Position numbers and translations under genes: made by a program. From positions 1 to 64,000 of the forward strand of contig CAZKCM010000019.1 of NCBI GenBank assembly GCA_964551315.1: DNA of 64,000 nucleotides, in the 5' to 3' direction. The notes beneath the pieces are model-generated. The model saw only the letters and a program-made list of their open reading frames with translations, had not been told where the DNA came from and did not search any database. Below, piece after piece: positions 43,109 to 52,029 of this stretch (the stretch's first letter is position 1; each line of letters opens with the position of its first letter). This stretch comes from Virgifigura sp964551315. GTDB lineage: Bacteria; Pseudomonadota; Alphaproteobacteria; Dongiales; Dongiaceae.

Positions 43109-43543
43109 ATGGCGGCCCGCCGCGATGCCTGGTCCCGGGCCGGCGCAACGCCGGTGCGCCGTCGTCGGCGGTCGTTCTCGCTGGCCTGCGGCTTCGTCCT
43201 CCTGCTCGGCGCGACGGCTTGCGGCGAGGCGGACGAAGTCCCCGTCGCCATGCGCGTCGTCGGCGGCGACCCGGAGCGGGGGAAGGAACTCGTCGCGCGC
43301 TATGACTGCGTTGTCTGCCATCAGATCCCGGGCATTCGCGGAACCACGGGAGCCATTGGCCCGTCTCTGACCGGCTTCGGCCTTCGAGGCTACATCGCGG
43401 GCGTGAAGCCGAACCGGCCCGGGTTCCTCACGCAGTGGGTCCGAGACCCGCCGTCGATCGCCCCGAACACGGCGATGCCGAATCTGGGGGTCACCGAGGA
43501 GGAGGCCCGACATATCGCTGCCTACCTCTACACGCTTCGATAG
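43109..43543 (+). CDS. Mono-haem cytochrome c, membrane anchored
   Basis: The product has 144 residues. A hydrophobic N-terminal segment (SLACGFVLLLGATAC) ends in a cysteine, so the protein may be a lipoprotein, although the lipobox is weak; otherwise it is an uncleaved anchor. A single haem site is in YDCVVCHQIPGI, with axial methionine probably in NTAMPNLGVTEEE. The size and the final HIAAYLYTLR helix are typical of small class I cytochromes that feed cytochrome oxidase. It starts six bases after the di-haem cytochrome and ends eight bases before coxB. Confidence 0.85.
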   Translation: MAARRDAWSRAGATPVRRRRRSFSLACGFVLLLGATACGEADEVPVAMRVVGGDPERGKELVARYDCVVCHQIPGIRGTTGAIGPSLTGFGLRGYIAGVKPNRPGFLTQWVRDPPSIAPNTAMPNLGVTEEEARHIAAYLYTLR

Positions 43544-43551
43544 GACGTGCG

Positions 43552-44298
43552 ATGCGCTTCGACATNNNNNNNNNNNNNNNNNNNNNNNNNNNNNNNNNNN
43601 NNNNNNNNNNNNNNNNNNNNNNNNNNNNNNNNNNNNNNNNNNNNNNNNNNNNNNNNNNNNNNNNNCGGATGTGGTGGTGGGAAGTCCGCTACCTCGACCC
43701 GGAGGGCGGCATCGCCTTCGAGACGGCGAACGAGATCCATGTCCCGGTCGGCCGGACGGTTTCGGCGGAGCTCGCCACGGCGGACGTGATTCACAGCTTC
43801 TGGGTTCCGAACCTCGCCGGAAAGCTGGACATGATTCCGGGGCAGGACAACAGGCTGACCTTCCGGGCCGATCGGCCCGGCGTCTACCGCGGCCAATGCG
43901 CCGAGTATTGCGGTGCGCAGCACGCGCAGATGGCGTTCTATGTGGTCGCCGAGCAGCCCGACGACTTCGCGCGATGGTTCGAGAGCCAGCGCGCGCCCGC
44001 CCGCGAGCCGCGCGTTCCCTTCATTGCGCGCGGCCGGCAGCTCTTCCTGGATGGGGGATGCGGCGCCTGCCACACCGTTCGGGGAACGCCGGCCAATGGC
44101 GAACTCGGCCCCGACCTGACCCATGTCGGAAGCCGGCTTTCGATCGCGGCGGGGTCGTTCGACAACCATGTCGGAACGCTCGAGGCCTGGATCGCCGCCA
44201 GCCAGCGCCTGAAGCCGGGGAATCGGATGCCGTCTTTCGACGTGTTCGAGGGACAGGATCTCCGCGCGCTCGCCGCCTATCTGGAGAGCCTGAAGTGA
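43552..44298 (+). CDS. coxB: Cytochrome c oxidase subunit II with fused cytochrome c (caa3 type), interrupted by gap
   Basis: The first codons (MRFD) are followed by 100 Ns and then 211 residues. After the gap, the CuA domain is complete: SFWVPNLAGKLDMIPGQ and CAEYCGAQHAQM hold the Cys, Glu, His and Met ligands, with the first His in VIHSFW. From about 130 residues before the end a cytochrome c domain follows, with GCGACHTVRG and RMPSFDVFEG for the axial Met. This is the caa3 arrangement. The N-terminal membrane hairpin is lost in the gap; subunit II usually has about 100 residues there, far more than 100 bases, so the gap is probably underestimated. The stop overlaps the GTG of the next gene. 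Confidence 0.88.
   Translation: MRFDXXXXXXXXXXXXXXXXXXXXXXXXXXXXXXXXXXRMWWWEVRYLDPEGGIAFETANEIHVPVGRTVSAELATADVIHSFWVPNLAGKLDMIPGQDNRLTFRADRPGVYRGQCAEYCGAQHAQMAFYVVAEQPDDFARWFESQRAPAREPRVPFIARGRQLFLDGGCGACHTVRGTPANGELGPDLTHVGSRLSIAAGSFDNHVGTLEAWIAASQRLKPGNRMPSFDVFEGQDLRALAAYLESLK
43566..43665. other. Assembly gap (100 N) inside coxB
   Basis: A 100-N placeholder replaces the membrane-anchor region of subunit II. The true length is unknown. Confidence 0.97.
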
Positions 44299-46844
44299 GC
44301 ACGACCAATGCGGTCGACACCAAGGAGTCGCAGTGGGAGGCGTCGGCACTGCGGAATCGCTCGCCTTCGGCGCAACGGCTCTACGAAGTCTGGCGGCCGC
44401 CGCGCGGGCTCGCTTTTATCAGCGAGGTCAACAACACCAACATCGGGCTGCTCTACATTCTGACGGCCTTTGCCTTCTTCCTGCTCGCCGGCCTCCTGGC
44501 GCTGCTGATGCGGATCCAGCTCGCCGTGCCCGAGAACGATTTCCTCGGTCACGAGGCCTACAATCAGATCTTCACCATGCACGGGACGGCGATGATGTTC
44601 CTCTTTGCCGTGCCGATGGTGGAGGCGTTCGCCGTCTACATCCTTCCGCAGATGCTGGGCGCGCGCGATCTGCCCTTCCCGAGACTCAGCGCCTTCGGCT
44701 ACTGGGCCTATCTCATCGGTGGGGTCTTCGTGTTCGCGAGTCTGCTCTTCGGCGTCGCGCCCGACGGCGGCTGGTTCATGTACCCGCCCCTGACCTCGAC
44801 GGAGTACTCGCCCGGGCTCGGCGCCGACATCTGGCTCCTCGGCCTCGGCTTCGTGGAGATCGCGGCGATTGCGGCGGCCGTCGAACTGATCGTCGGCATC
44901 CTCAAGACGCGTGCGCCCGGCATGTCGATCAACCGCATACCGTTGTTCGGCTGGTACATGCTCGTGGTCGCCGTGATGATCCTGTTCGGCTTCCCGCCTT
45001 TGGTTGCCGCCGACATCCTGCTCGAGGTCGAGCGGGCGTTCGATTGGCCGTTCTTCGACGCCGAGCGCGGCGGGCACCCGCTCCTCTGGCAGCATCTGTT
45101 CTGGATCTTCGGGCATCCCGAGGTCTACATCATCTTCCTGCCGGGCGCCGCGATCGTTTCGATGGTGCTGCCGACCTTCGCTCGGCGACCGCTGGTCGGC
45201 TATAGCTGGGTGGTGCTGGCCGCCATCGGGACCGGCTTTCTCAGCTTCGGCCTGTGGGTGCACCACATGTTCACCACGGGCATCCCGCAGCTTTCGCTCG
45301 GTTTCTTCTCGGCGGCCAGCCTGGCCGTGGTGATCCCCGCCGGGATCCAGGTCTTCGCCTGGCTGGCGACCCTGCTTGCCGGTCGCCCGATCCTGAAGAC
45401 GCCGATGCTCTTCGTCCTCGGCTTTCTCTTCATCTTCGTCCTCGGCGGCCTGACCGGCGCGATGGTCGCGGTCGTGCCCTTCGACTGGCAGGTGCACGAC
45501 AGCTATTTCGTCGTCGCGCACTTCCATTACGTGCTGATCGGCGGGATGGTGTTTCCGTTCTTCGCCGGGCTCACCTATTGGATGCCGATCGCGACCGGTC
45601 GGATGCTGTCCGAGCGCCTGGGGCGGTGGAGCTTCTGGCTGATGTTCCTCGGCTTCAACGTCGCCTTTTTCCCGATGCATATCACGGGGCTCCTCGGCAT
45701 GCCGCGCCGGGTCTACACATACCCGGAAGAGATGGGCTGGGATGCACTCAACATGACCTCTACGCTCGGCGCCTTCGTCTTCGCCGCCGGCGTTCTCGTG
45801 TTTGTTTTCGATGTCGCCCGGCATCTGCGCCGCGGCGAACGGGCCCGGAAGAATCCCTGGAACGCCGGCACCGTCGAATGGCTCACCGACGTTCCTGCGC
45901 TGCCCTGGAGCACGCGCAGCGTGCCAGTGATCAAGAGCCGGAATCCGCTCCTCGACAACCCCGAACTGATGGATGAGGTGGATCGCGGCGAGTACTTCCT
46001 GGCCGACGCACCGACCGGCAAGCGGCAGGCACTGATCACCAGCGTCGTCGACGCCGAGCCCGAGCAGGTGCTGGATCTTCCGGGGCCAAGTTGGCTGCCG
46101 ATGCTGGCCGCGGCCTTCAGCGCCGCGGCCTTCATCGCGTCCGTGTACAAGGCATGGGTCGTCGCGGTCGTCTGCACCACGGTCGCCATCGCCTTCGTTA
46201 TCGCGTGGCTCTGGTCGACCGCGGGGAAGCCGGCGCAGGACTGGGCCGATATCGGGCGCGGCGTCAAGGTGCGGACCTATGTGACCGGCCCGCAATCGCA
46301 TGCTTGGTGGGCGCTGTTCGTCACCATCCTGTTCGATGCCGTCGCCTTCGTCTCGCTCCTGTACAGCTATCTTTTTCTATGGACGGCGCGGTTGGATGCC
46401 TGGCCGCCGCCAAATGCCGGCCCGCACGATATCTGGGCCGGGGGTCTTGCGGCGGCCCTGATGGTGGCGAGCGGCGTCGCCGTCCGGGCGGCCGTCACCG
46501 GCAACCTGCGGAACCGGCCGCTTCGGCTGTGGTTCGGTCTCGTGTCGGCGTCGATCGCGGGGGCCGTGGCGCTCACCGTTTATGCACTTCTGTTCCAGGG
46601 CGGAGAACTGCGGCCGCAAGAGCATGCCTACGCGGCTACCGTCTGGATCATCATCGCCTATCACGCCGTCCATATTGCCGTTGCCATGATCATGAGCGTC
46701 TACACGCTTGCCCGCGCCGCCGCCGGCATGATTCACGCCGAACGCGACATGTCGCTGAGGAGCACGGCGCTGTTCTGGTACTACACGGTCATTCAGGGCT
46801 TGGTCGCGTTGGCGCTGATCTACCTCTTTCCGGAACTCACCTGA
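44295..46844 (+). CDS. coxA: Cytochrome c oxidase subunit I fused to subunit III
   Basis: The product has 849 residues. Residues 1 to about 560 are the haem-copper catalytic subunit: FTMHGTAMMFLFAVP with a haem-a His, FGHPEVYIIFLP with the CuB His-Tyr pair, LWVHHMFTTG with the two other CuB histidines, and VVAHFHYVLIGG with the haem histidines. Residues from about 600 form subunit III (HAWWALFVTILFDAVAFVSLLYSYLFLW, VWIIIAYHAVHIAVAM). Fused I+III is known in caa3 and related A-type oxidases. It reduces oxygen to water and pumps protons in the inner membrane. GTG 44295 overlaps the coxB stop by four bases. Confidence 0.92.
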   Translation: MSTTNAVDTKESQWEASALRNRSPSAQRLYEVWRPPRGLAFISEVNNTNIGLLYILTAFAFFLLAGLLALLMRIQLAVPENDFLGHEAYNQIFTMHGTAMMFLFAVPMVEAFAVYILPQMLGARDLPFPRLSAFGYWAYLIGGVFVFASLLFGVAPDGGWFMYPPLTSTEYSPGLGADIWLLGLGFVEIAAIAAAVELIVGILKTRAPGMSINRIPLFGWYMLVVAVMILFGFPPLVAADILLEVERAFDWPFFDAERGGHPLLWQHLFWIFGHPEVYIIFLPGAAIVSMVLPTFARRPLVGYSWVVLAAIGTGFLSFGLWVHHMFTTGIPQLSLGFFSAASLAVVIPAGIQVFAWLATLLAGRPILKTPMLFVLGFLFIFVLGGLTGAMVAVVPFDWQVHDSYFVVAHFHYVLIGGMVFPFFAGLTYWMPIATGRMLSERLGRWSFWLMFLGFNVAFFPMHITGLLGMPRRVYTYPEEMGWDALNMTSTLGAFVFAAGVLVFVFDVARHLRRGERARKNPWNAGTVEWLTDVPALPWSTRSVPVIKSRNPLLDNPELMDEVDRGEYFLADAPTGKRQALITSVVDAEPEQVLDLPGPSWLPMLAAAFSAAAFIASVYKAWVVAVVCTTVAIAFVIAWLWSTAGKPAQDWADIGRGVKVRTYVTGPQSHAWWALFVTILFDAVAFVSLLYSYLFLWTARLDAWPPPNAGPHDIWAGGLAAALMVASGVAVRAAVTGNLRNRPLRLWFGLVSASIAGAVALTVYALLFQGGELRPQEHAYAATVWIIIAYHAVHIAVAMIMSVYTLARAAAGMIHAERDMSLRSTALFWYYTVIQGLVALALIYLFPELT

Positions 46845-46859
46845 GCGGGGGAGAGGCCG

Positions 46860-47249
46860 ATGCCGCTCGCAGCCCGAGTCATCGAACGCGACAGCCTTCT
46901 TGGCATGGTGGGCGCCCCCATCGTATGGGCGGTCCACTTCGTGACGGTCTATGTCCTGGTTTCCCTCGCCTGCGCCTTCCGCTTCGCCGAAGGTCGAGTA
47001 CTGGGCATCGGTATCGTGCCGTTCCTGATCGGCATCGCGACGCTGATCGCCGTGATCCTCATCACCATGCTCGCCAGGCTGGGCTATCGTCGCTGGCGAC
47101 AGACCGAGGCCGATCGGCGTCGAATGGATCCGGACTTGTGGGAGCGCCGGCGCTTCATGGCTCTGACGGCGTTCCTGCTCTCAGGTCTCTCGTTGCTCGC
47201 GACGATCTGGGTTGCGGTACCAGCCGCCCTCATCGAACCCTGTCGGTAA
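46860..47249 (+). CDS. Small membrane protein of the oxidase operon
   Basis: The product has 129 residues with three predicted membrane helices: residues 13-38 (LGMVGAPIVWAVHFVTVYVL), 47-72 and 100-122. The loop between helices 2 and 3 is strongly basic (RLGYRRWRQTEADRRR). I do not recognise a named family, although proteins of this size and topology commonly sit beside caa3-type oxidase genes. It starts 15 bases after coxA with GGGGGAGAGG upstream and ends five bases before the CtaG-like gene, so it belongs to the same operon. It could be a small oxidase subunit or an assembly factor. Confidence 0.65.
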   Translation: MPLAARVIERDSLLGMVGAPIVWAVHFVTVYVLVSLACAFRFAEGRVLGIGIVPFLIGIATLIAVILITMLARLGYRRWRQTEADRRRMDPDLWERRRFMALTAFLLSGLSLLATIWVAVPAALIEPCR

Positions 47250-47254
47250 CCCGG

Positions 47255-48193
47255 ATGCGCCGCCCGCTTCTCACGGGTCTAGCGTTGGGGGTGGCCGTGG
47301 CGCCGCGCGAGACTCTGGCCCATGCCGTCGGCGCCGGCAGACCGAACGACCTCTGGAGTGCGTGGACCTTCGACCCGCTGGTGTGGGCCGGTCTGGGTGC
47401 GGCGGTGTTACTCTATGGCGTCGGACTCGGGCGCATCTGGCGCCGCGCGGGCATCGGCCGGGGAACGCCGTTCATGAGGGCCAGCTCCTTCGCCGGCGGC
47501 GTGCTGTGCCTGTTCTTGGCCCTGGTCTGGCCGCTCGACGCGCTCGGCGAGGATCTCTTCGCCGCGCATATGGCGCAGCACATGCTGCTGATCGCGGCCG
47601 CCTCGCCGCTTCTGGTCCTGGGCGATCCGCTGCTGCCCTTCCTTCGGGCCCTGCCGCAATCCTGGCGGATCGGGATGACGCGGTGGAGCAGGATCGGATG
47701 GTGGCGCGCGACATGGAAGCGGATGGGCACCCCGATGGCGGCGGCCCTGATTCACGGCATTGCCGTATGGGTCTGGCACGCGCCGCCCGCCTTCGAGGCG
47801 GCCCTGCTGGAGCCTTGGATTCACAGGGTCGAGCACGCGAGCTTCCTGTTCACGGCGCTGCTCTTCTGGTGGGCGCTCGCCCGTTCCGGGCGCCACCCGG
47901 CGCTGGGTTACGGCGCAGGGTTCTTTGCGGTTTTCGCCACGGCGCTGCATTCGGGCCTGCTCGGCGCGCTGATTACCTTCGCGCCCGCCGTTCTGTACCC
48001 AACCTACGAAGGGCGCACGGAACCCTGGGGTCTGACGCCGCTGGCGGACCAGCAGCTTGCCGGCCTCATCATGTGGGTTCCCGGTGGGATCGTCTATCTG
48101 ATTGCCGGTCTGGCGCAGGTCGTGGCGTGGCTCAACGCCGTTGAGCGGCGTGTGCGTCGGCGCGAATCTGGCTCAGGGTGGTCCGCGGGGTGA
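47255..48193 (+). CDS. Cytochrome c oxidase assembly factor, CtaG/caa3 type
   Basis: The 312-residue polytopic protein of the caa3_CtaG family (distinct from the copper chaperone Cox11, which shares the ctaG name) has about seven helices. The family signature MAQHMLLIAAASPLLVLGDP lies near residue 110, HGIAVWVWHAPPAFEAAL near 170, and HRVEHASFLFTALLFWW near 190. A signal-like hydrophobic N-terminus precedes. The family is needed for assembly of CuA-containing caa3 oxidases in Bacillus. It is the last gene of the oxidase operon. Its final 62 bases overlap the convergent TPP-enzyme gene. Confidence 0.85.
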   Translation: MRRPLLTGLALGVAVAPRETLAHAVGAGRPNDLWSAWTFDPLVWAGLGAAVLLYGVGLGRIWRRAGIGRGTPFMRASSFAGGVLCLFLALVWPLDALGEDLFAAHMAQHMLLIAAASPLLVLGDPLLPFLRALPQSWRIGMTRWSRIGWWRATWKRMGTPMAAALIHGIAVWVWHAPPAFEAALLEPWIHRVEHASFLFTALLFWWALARSGRHPALGYGAGFFAVFATALHSGLLGALITFAPAVLYPTYEGRTEPWGLTPLADQQLAGLIMWVPGGIVYLIAGLAQVVAWLNAVERRVRRRESGSGWSAG

Positions 48194-49820
48194 TCGCCTC
48201 CGGATCCAGCCGCAGCTCGATGAGCGCCGGCCGGCCGGCCTTCATCGCCCGCTCAAACGCCGGCGCGAACTCGGCCGTCTTCTCCACCGTCTCGCCGTGC
48301 GCGCCGAAGGCGCGGGCATAGGCGGCGAAGTCCGGGTTGACGAGGTCGGTGCCGCTGATCCGGCCGGGGTAGCGGCGCTCCTGATGCATCCGGATCGTTC
48401 CGTACATGCCGTTGTTGATGACCAGGATGACGATGTCGAGGCCGTATTGCACGGCGGTTGCCAGCTCCTGCCCGTTCATGAGGAAATCGCCGTCGCCCGA
48501 GAAGCAGACGACCGGGCGGTCTGGGTGGACCGCCTTGGCCGCGACGGCGGCCGGCACGCCATAGCCCATGGCACCACTGGTGGGCGCGAGCTGGGTGCGG
48601 AAGGTCCGATACTGGTAGAAGCGGTGCAGCCAGGTCGCAAAATTGCCGGCGCCGTTGGTAAGGATCGCGTCGGCGGGCAGGCGCTCGCGCAGATAGGCCA
48701 TCACCTCGCCCATTTGGAGCGAGCCGGGGATCTGCGGCGCCTCCAGGTTGGCCAAGTAGTCGGCCCGCGCGTCCGCGGTCCATTTCCTCCAGGCGGCGGA
48801 ATCGACCGGCGTCAGGGCGCGCGCCGCCGCGGCGAATTGCGCCATCCCGGCATTGATCGGCAGGTCCGCCTGATAGACGCGGCCCAGCTCCTCAGCCCCG
48901 GCGTGGACGTGGATCAGGGCCTGCTTCGGCCGGGGCACCTCGACCAGCGTGTAGCCGCTGGTCGTCATTTCGCCGAGCCGGGCGCCGACGACGAGCAGCA
49001 GGTCGGCGTTTCGGATCCGCTCCGCGAGCGCCGGGTTGATGCCGATCCCGACGTCGCCGGCATAGTTCCGGTGCGCGTTGTCGAAGAGGTCCTGACAGCG
49101 GAAGGACGCGCCCACCGGAAGGTCGTTTGCCTCGGCGAAGGCCCTGATGTCGGTCACGGCCCGCGCGTCCCAGCCGCCGCCGCCCAGGATCATGAAGGGC
49201 CGCTCGGCGGCGGCGAGCCGGTCGCGCATCGCCGCAAGATCCGCCGCGCCCGGATGAGGCCGCACGACCTTGTAGGGGCCGGCATCGGCAACCGCCACGC
49301 GGTCGGTCAGCATGTCCTCGGGCAGGGCGATGACGACCGGCCCGGGCCGGCCGGCCACCGCGCGATGGAAGGCCTGGCTCACGAGCTCGGGTATGCGGGC
49401 GGCGTCGTCGATCTGCGCCACCCACTTCGTCAGCGGGCCGAACATCCGCCGGAAATCGATCTCCTGGAAGGCTTCGCGCTCGACCTGGTCGCGGGCCACC
49501 TGACCGACGAACAGGATCATCGGCGTCGAATCCTGGAAGGCGGTGTGCACGCCGATCGAGGCGTTGGTCGCGCCCGGTCCGCGGGTCACGAAGCAGATGC
49601 CGGGGCGTCCGGTCAGCTTGCCGTAAGCCTCGGCCATGTTGGCGGCGCCGCCCTCCTGCCGGCAGGTGATCAGGCGGATCGCATCGCGCGCGTCGTAGAG
49701 GGCGTCGAGCACCGCCAGATAGCTCTCCCCCGGCACGCAGAAGGCCATATCGACGCCATGGATCTTCAAGGCGTCGACGAGGATCTGCCCGCCGGTCCGC
49801 AGGTTGGTGCCTTCGCGCAT
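48132..49820 (-). CDS. Thiamine-diphosphate-dependent enzyme, acetolactate synthase-like
   Basis: The product has 562 residues with the three domains of the family. The activating glutamate is in RQEGGAANMAEAYGKLTG near residue 50, the middle domain spans about 185-330, and the TPP/Mg motif GDGDFLMNGQELATA, ending NNGMYG, is near residue 450. It may be an acetolactate synthase catalytic-like subunit, but no regulatory subunit gene is adjacent, and glyoxylate carboligase or an alpha-keto acid decarboxylase is also possible. The start at 49820 matches the family N-terminus (TGGQILVDALKIHGVDMAF); the frame extends 106 codons upstream without homology. It overlaps the CtaG-like gene tail to tail. 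Confidence 0.85.
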   Translation of the reverse strand: MREGTNLRTGGQILVDALKIHGVDMAFCVPGESYLAVLDALYDARDAIRLITCRQEGGAANMAEAYGKLTGRPGICFVTRGPGATNASIGVHTAFQDSTPMILFVGQVARDQVEREAFQEIDFRRMFGPLTKWVAQIDDAARIPELVSQAFHRAVAGRPGPVVIALPEDMLTDRVAVADAGPYKVVRPHPGAADLAAMRDRLAAAERPFMILGGGGWDARAVTDIRAFAEANDLPVGASFRCQDLFDNAHRNYAGDVGIGINPALAERIRNADLLLVVGARLGEMTTSGYTLVEVPRPKQALIHVHAGAEELGRVYQADLPINAGMAQFAAAARALTPVDSAAWRKWTADARADYLANLEAPQIPGSLQMGEVMAYLRERLPADAILTNGAGNFATWLHRFYQYRTFRTQLAPTSGAMGYGVPAAVAAKAVHPDRPVVCFSGDGDFLMNGQELATAVQYGLDIVILVINNGMYGTIRMHQERRYPGRISGTDLVNPDFAAYARAFGAHGETVEKTAEFAPAFERAMKAGRPALIELRLDPEAITPRTTLSQIRADAHAAQRR

Positions 49821-50112
49821 CGCCGTCTCTCCCGCTGGCAAGAAGCGGCTTCCGGAATCCGCCGCCCGTAGTGACATAGCGGATCGGCTCGGCGCCCCGC
49901 AAGGCGGGATGCGATGGACCCGCGCGACGCGGCCCCTTCGTGGACGGGCAACCGCTTCGTTTGATATGATTTGTCGAAGCAATGGGGGCCCGCCGGCCGC
50001 CACGGCATGGTTCGGGCCTCCGCGATGTTCCCGATCCGGTGCGGATCGCAAGGGCGCAGCGCCGCTGCCGCGACCGCTCCGGCCTCCAGGAAGGATACGG
50101 GGGGTGCCGCCC

Positions 50113-51975
50113 ATGCGGCGAAGGGTTTCGCGTGTCATCGCGCTCGTCTGCGTCCTGGTGCTCGGTGGGGCGCCCGGTGGGACCGCGTTCGCGCAGTCGA
50201 CGCTCGACGCGGCGGTCCTGGCCTACGTCCGCGGCGACTATCCCGTCGCGCTCGAGCGGTTCGTCCTGCTGGCCTATGAGGGCGAAGCCGAGGCGCAATA
50301 CTATCTCGGCCAGATGTACGAGCACGGCCTGGGCGTGCATCCGGAGCAGGCGGCTGCCGTCCGTTGGTATCGCGCCGCTGCCGAGCAGGGACACCGGAAC
50401 GCCCGCTCGGCGCTGGCGGGGCTCGGCGAGCCGCTGACCGCGGCCGGTTGGACGGAGCCCGACATCAATTCGGCGATCACGGCCTATGAGGCCGGCGACT
50501 TTCGCGCGGCGCGGGACCTGTTCGCGGTACTCGCGGCGCGAGGCGACGCGGAAGCGCAATACCGGCTGGGCTTGATCTACGAGCAGGGGCCTCCGGGAAT
50601 CGAGCGGGATCCGGCGGCGGCGTTTCGCTGGTTCCGGGAGGCTGCGGAACGCGATCATGCCCAGGCCCAGTACCGCCTCGGTCGCGTCCATGAACGCGGT
50701 GACGGCGTGGCGCCGGACGCCGAGGCGGCTGCCCGCTGGTACCGGCGCGCCGCCGACCAGGGAAGCACCGACGCCAGGTTCGCGCTGCAGCGGGTCCTGG
50801 CCGCCGCGGACCTGCAGACGGCGGTTGCAGCCTATGACCGCGGGGATTTCGAGGCCGCTTATCAGGCGTTCCGCAGGCTCGCGAAAAGCGGGCATCTGCG
50901 GGCGCAGTATTTCCTTGGGCGCCTGTACGAGCGGGGCGAAGGCGTCGCCCGGGACCCCGTCGAGGCCGCCCGATGGTATCGCGGTGCGGCGCAGGCGGGC
51001 GACGCCGAGGCCCAGTTCGGTCTCGCTACCCTGTACGAACAGGGGCGGGGCGTGCCGGCGGACGACGACATGGCCTATCGCTGGTATTCGGCGGCCCGCG
51101 CGCGTGGCCATCCGAAGGCCGGTGCCGCGATCGAGCGGCTGCTTGACCGGCGCTCCGCCAATCGTCCCACCGATGTGGGGCTGTCCGGGATCGACGCGGC
51201 CTTGGCCGCCTATGAACGCCGCGATTATGCCTTGGCCGCCGAGCGTTTCTTGGCGCTGGCCCGCCGCGGTGACACCGCCGCGCAGCGCCATCTCGGCTCG
51301 ATGTACGAGCGGGGGCTCGGCGTGGCCACGGACCCCGTCGAGGCCCGGCGCTGGTATCGGACGGCGGCGGAGCAGGGCGATCCGAGCGCGCAGCTCGCGC
51401 TGGCGCAGACCTATGACGGCTACTTCCTCGGCGCCGCGCCCGACTATGCCGAGGCGGTCCGCTGGTACCGTGCGGCCGCCGAGCGAGGCAATCCACAGGC
51501 CCAGCTTGCGCTGGGGCATGCCTACCGGGACGGAAAGGGGGTGGAGCGCGACGGCACCGAATCGGCACGGTGGTACGAGCGCGCGCGCAGGACCGAGGCG
51601 GGTGTTGAGCGGCTCTTGCCGCCCCCTTGCGCCGCGCCGACGCAGGCGGCCTGCCGCGGAAATGCTTCCGAAACTGCCATCGGCGAGCTGATGCGGCTGG
51701 CGCGCCAAGGCAACACCGCTGCGCAGGTTCGGCTCGCCTACCTCTACTATACCGGCCGGGACATCCCGGTGCCGCGCAACGTCCACGAAGGGGCGGCCTG
51801 GTACCGCGCCGCGGCCGAGAAGGGCGACGCGATCGCCCGATACAATCTCGGCGTCGTCTATGAGCACGGCATGGGCGTGGCGGCCGACCGGGCCGAGGCG
51901 ATTCGCTGGTACCGGGCCGCCGCCGAAGCGGGCGCCAGCAGAGCCGAGGCCGCGCTCAGGCGGTTGGCGGAATGA
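50113..51975 (+). CDS. Secreted Sel1-repeat protein
   Basis: The product has 620 residues. A signal peptide covers residues 1-28 (VIALVCVLVLGGAPGGTAFAQ). The rest is about ten Sel1-like repeats of 35-36 residues with the pattern AEAQYYLGQMYEHGLGV followed by WYRAAAEQG. They are grouped in blocks, four of which open with a TPR-like unit (AYxxGDxxAAxxxF, e.g. LAYVRGDYPVALERF, AYEAGDFRAARDLF, AYDRGDFEAAYQAF, AYERRDYALAAERF). Sel1 proteins form solenoids that mediate protein-protein contacts. The partner is unknown, and the neighbours give no direct clue. It is probably periplasmic. Confidence 0.85.
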   Translation: MRRRVSRVIALVCVLVLGGAPGGTAFAQSTLDAAVLAYVRGDYPVALERFVLLAYEGEAEAQYYLGQMYEHGLGVHPEQAAAVRWYRAAAEQGHRNARSALAGLGEPLTAAGWTEPDINSAITAYEAGDFRAARDLFAVLAARGDAEAQYRLGLIYEQGPPGIERDPAAAFRWFREAAERDHAQAQYRLGRVHERGDGVAPDAEAAARWYRRAADQGSTDARFALQRVLAAADLQTAVAAYDRGDFEAAYQAFRRLAKSGHLRAQYFLGRLYERGEGVARDPVEAARWYRGAAQAGDAEAQFGLATLYEQGRGVPADDDMAYRWYSAARARGHPKAGAAIERLLDRRSANRPTDVGLSGIDAALAAYERRDYALAAERFLALARRGDTAAQRHLGSMYERGLGVATDPVEARRWYRTAAEQGDPSAQLALAQTYDGYFLGAAPDYAEAVRWYRAAAERGNPQAQLALGHAYRDGKGVERDGTESARWYERARRTEAGVERLLPPPCAAPTQAACRGNASETAIGELMRLARQGNTAAQVRLAYLYYTGRDIPVPRNVHEGAAWYRAAAEKGDAIARYNLGVVYEHGMGVAADRAEAIRWYRAAAEAGASRAEAALRRLAE

Positions 51976-52029
51976 CGAAGCGTCGAACGGCCCGTTTGGC
52001 GAAGGACTAAAACCCGGGCGGGAGGCGCG

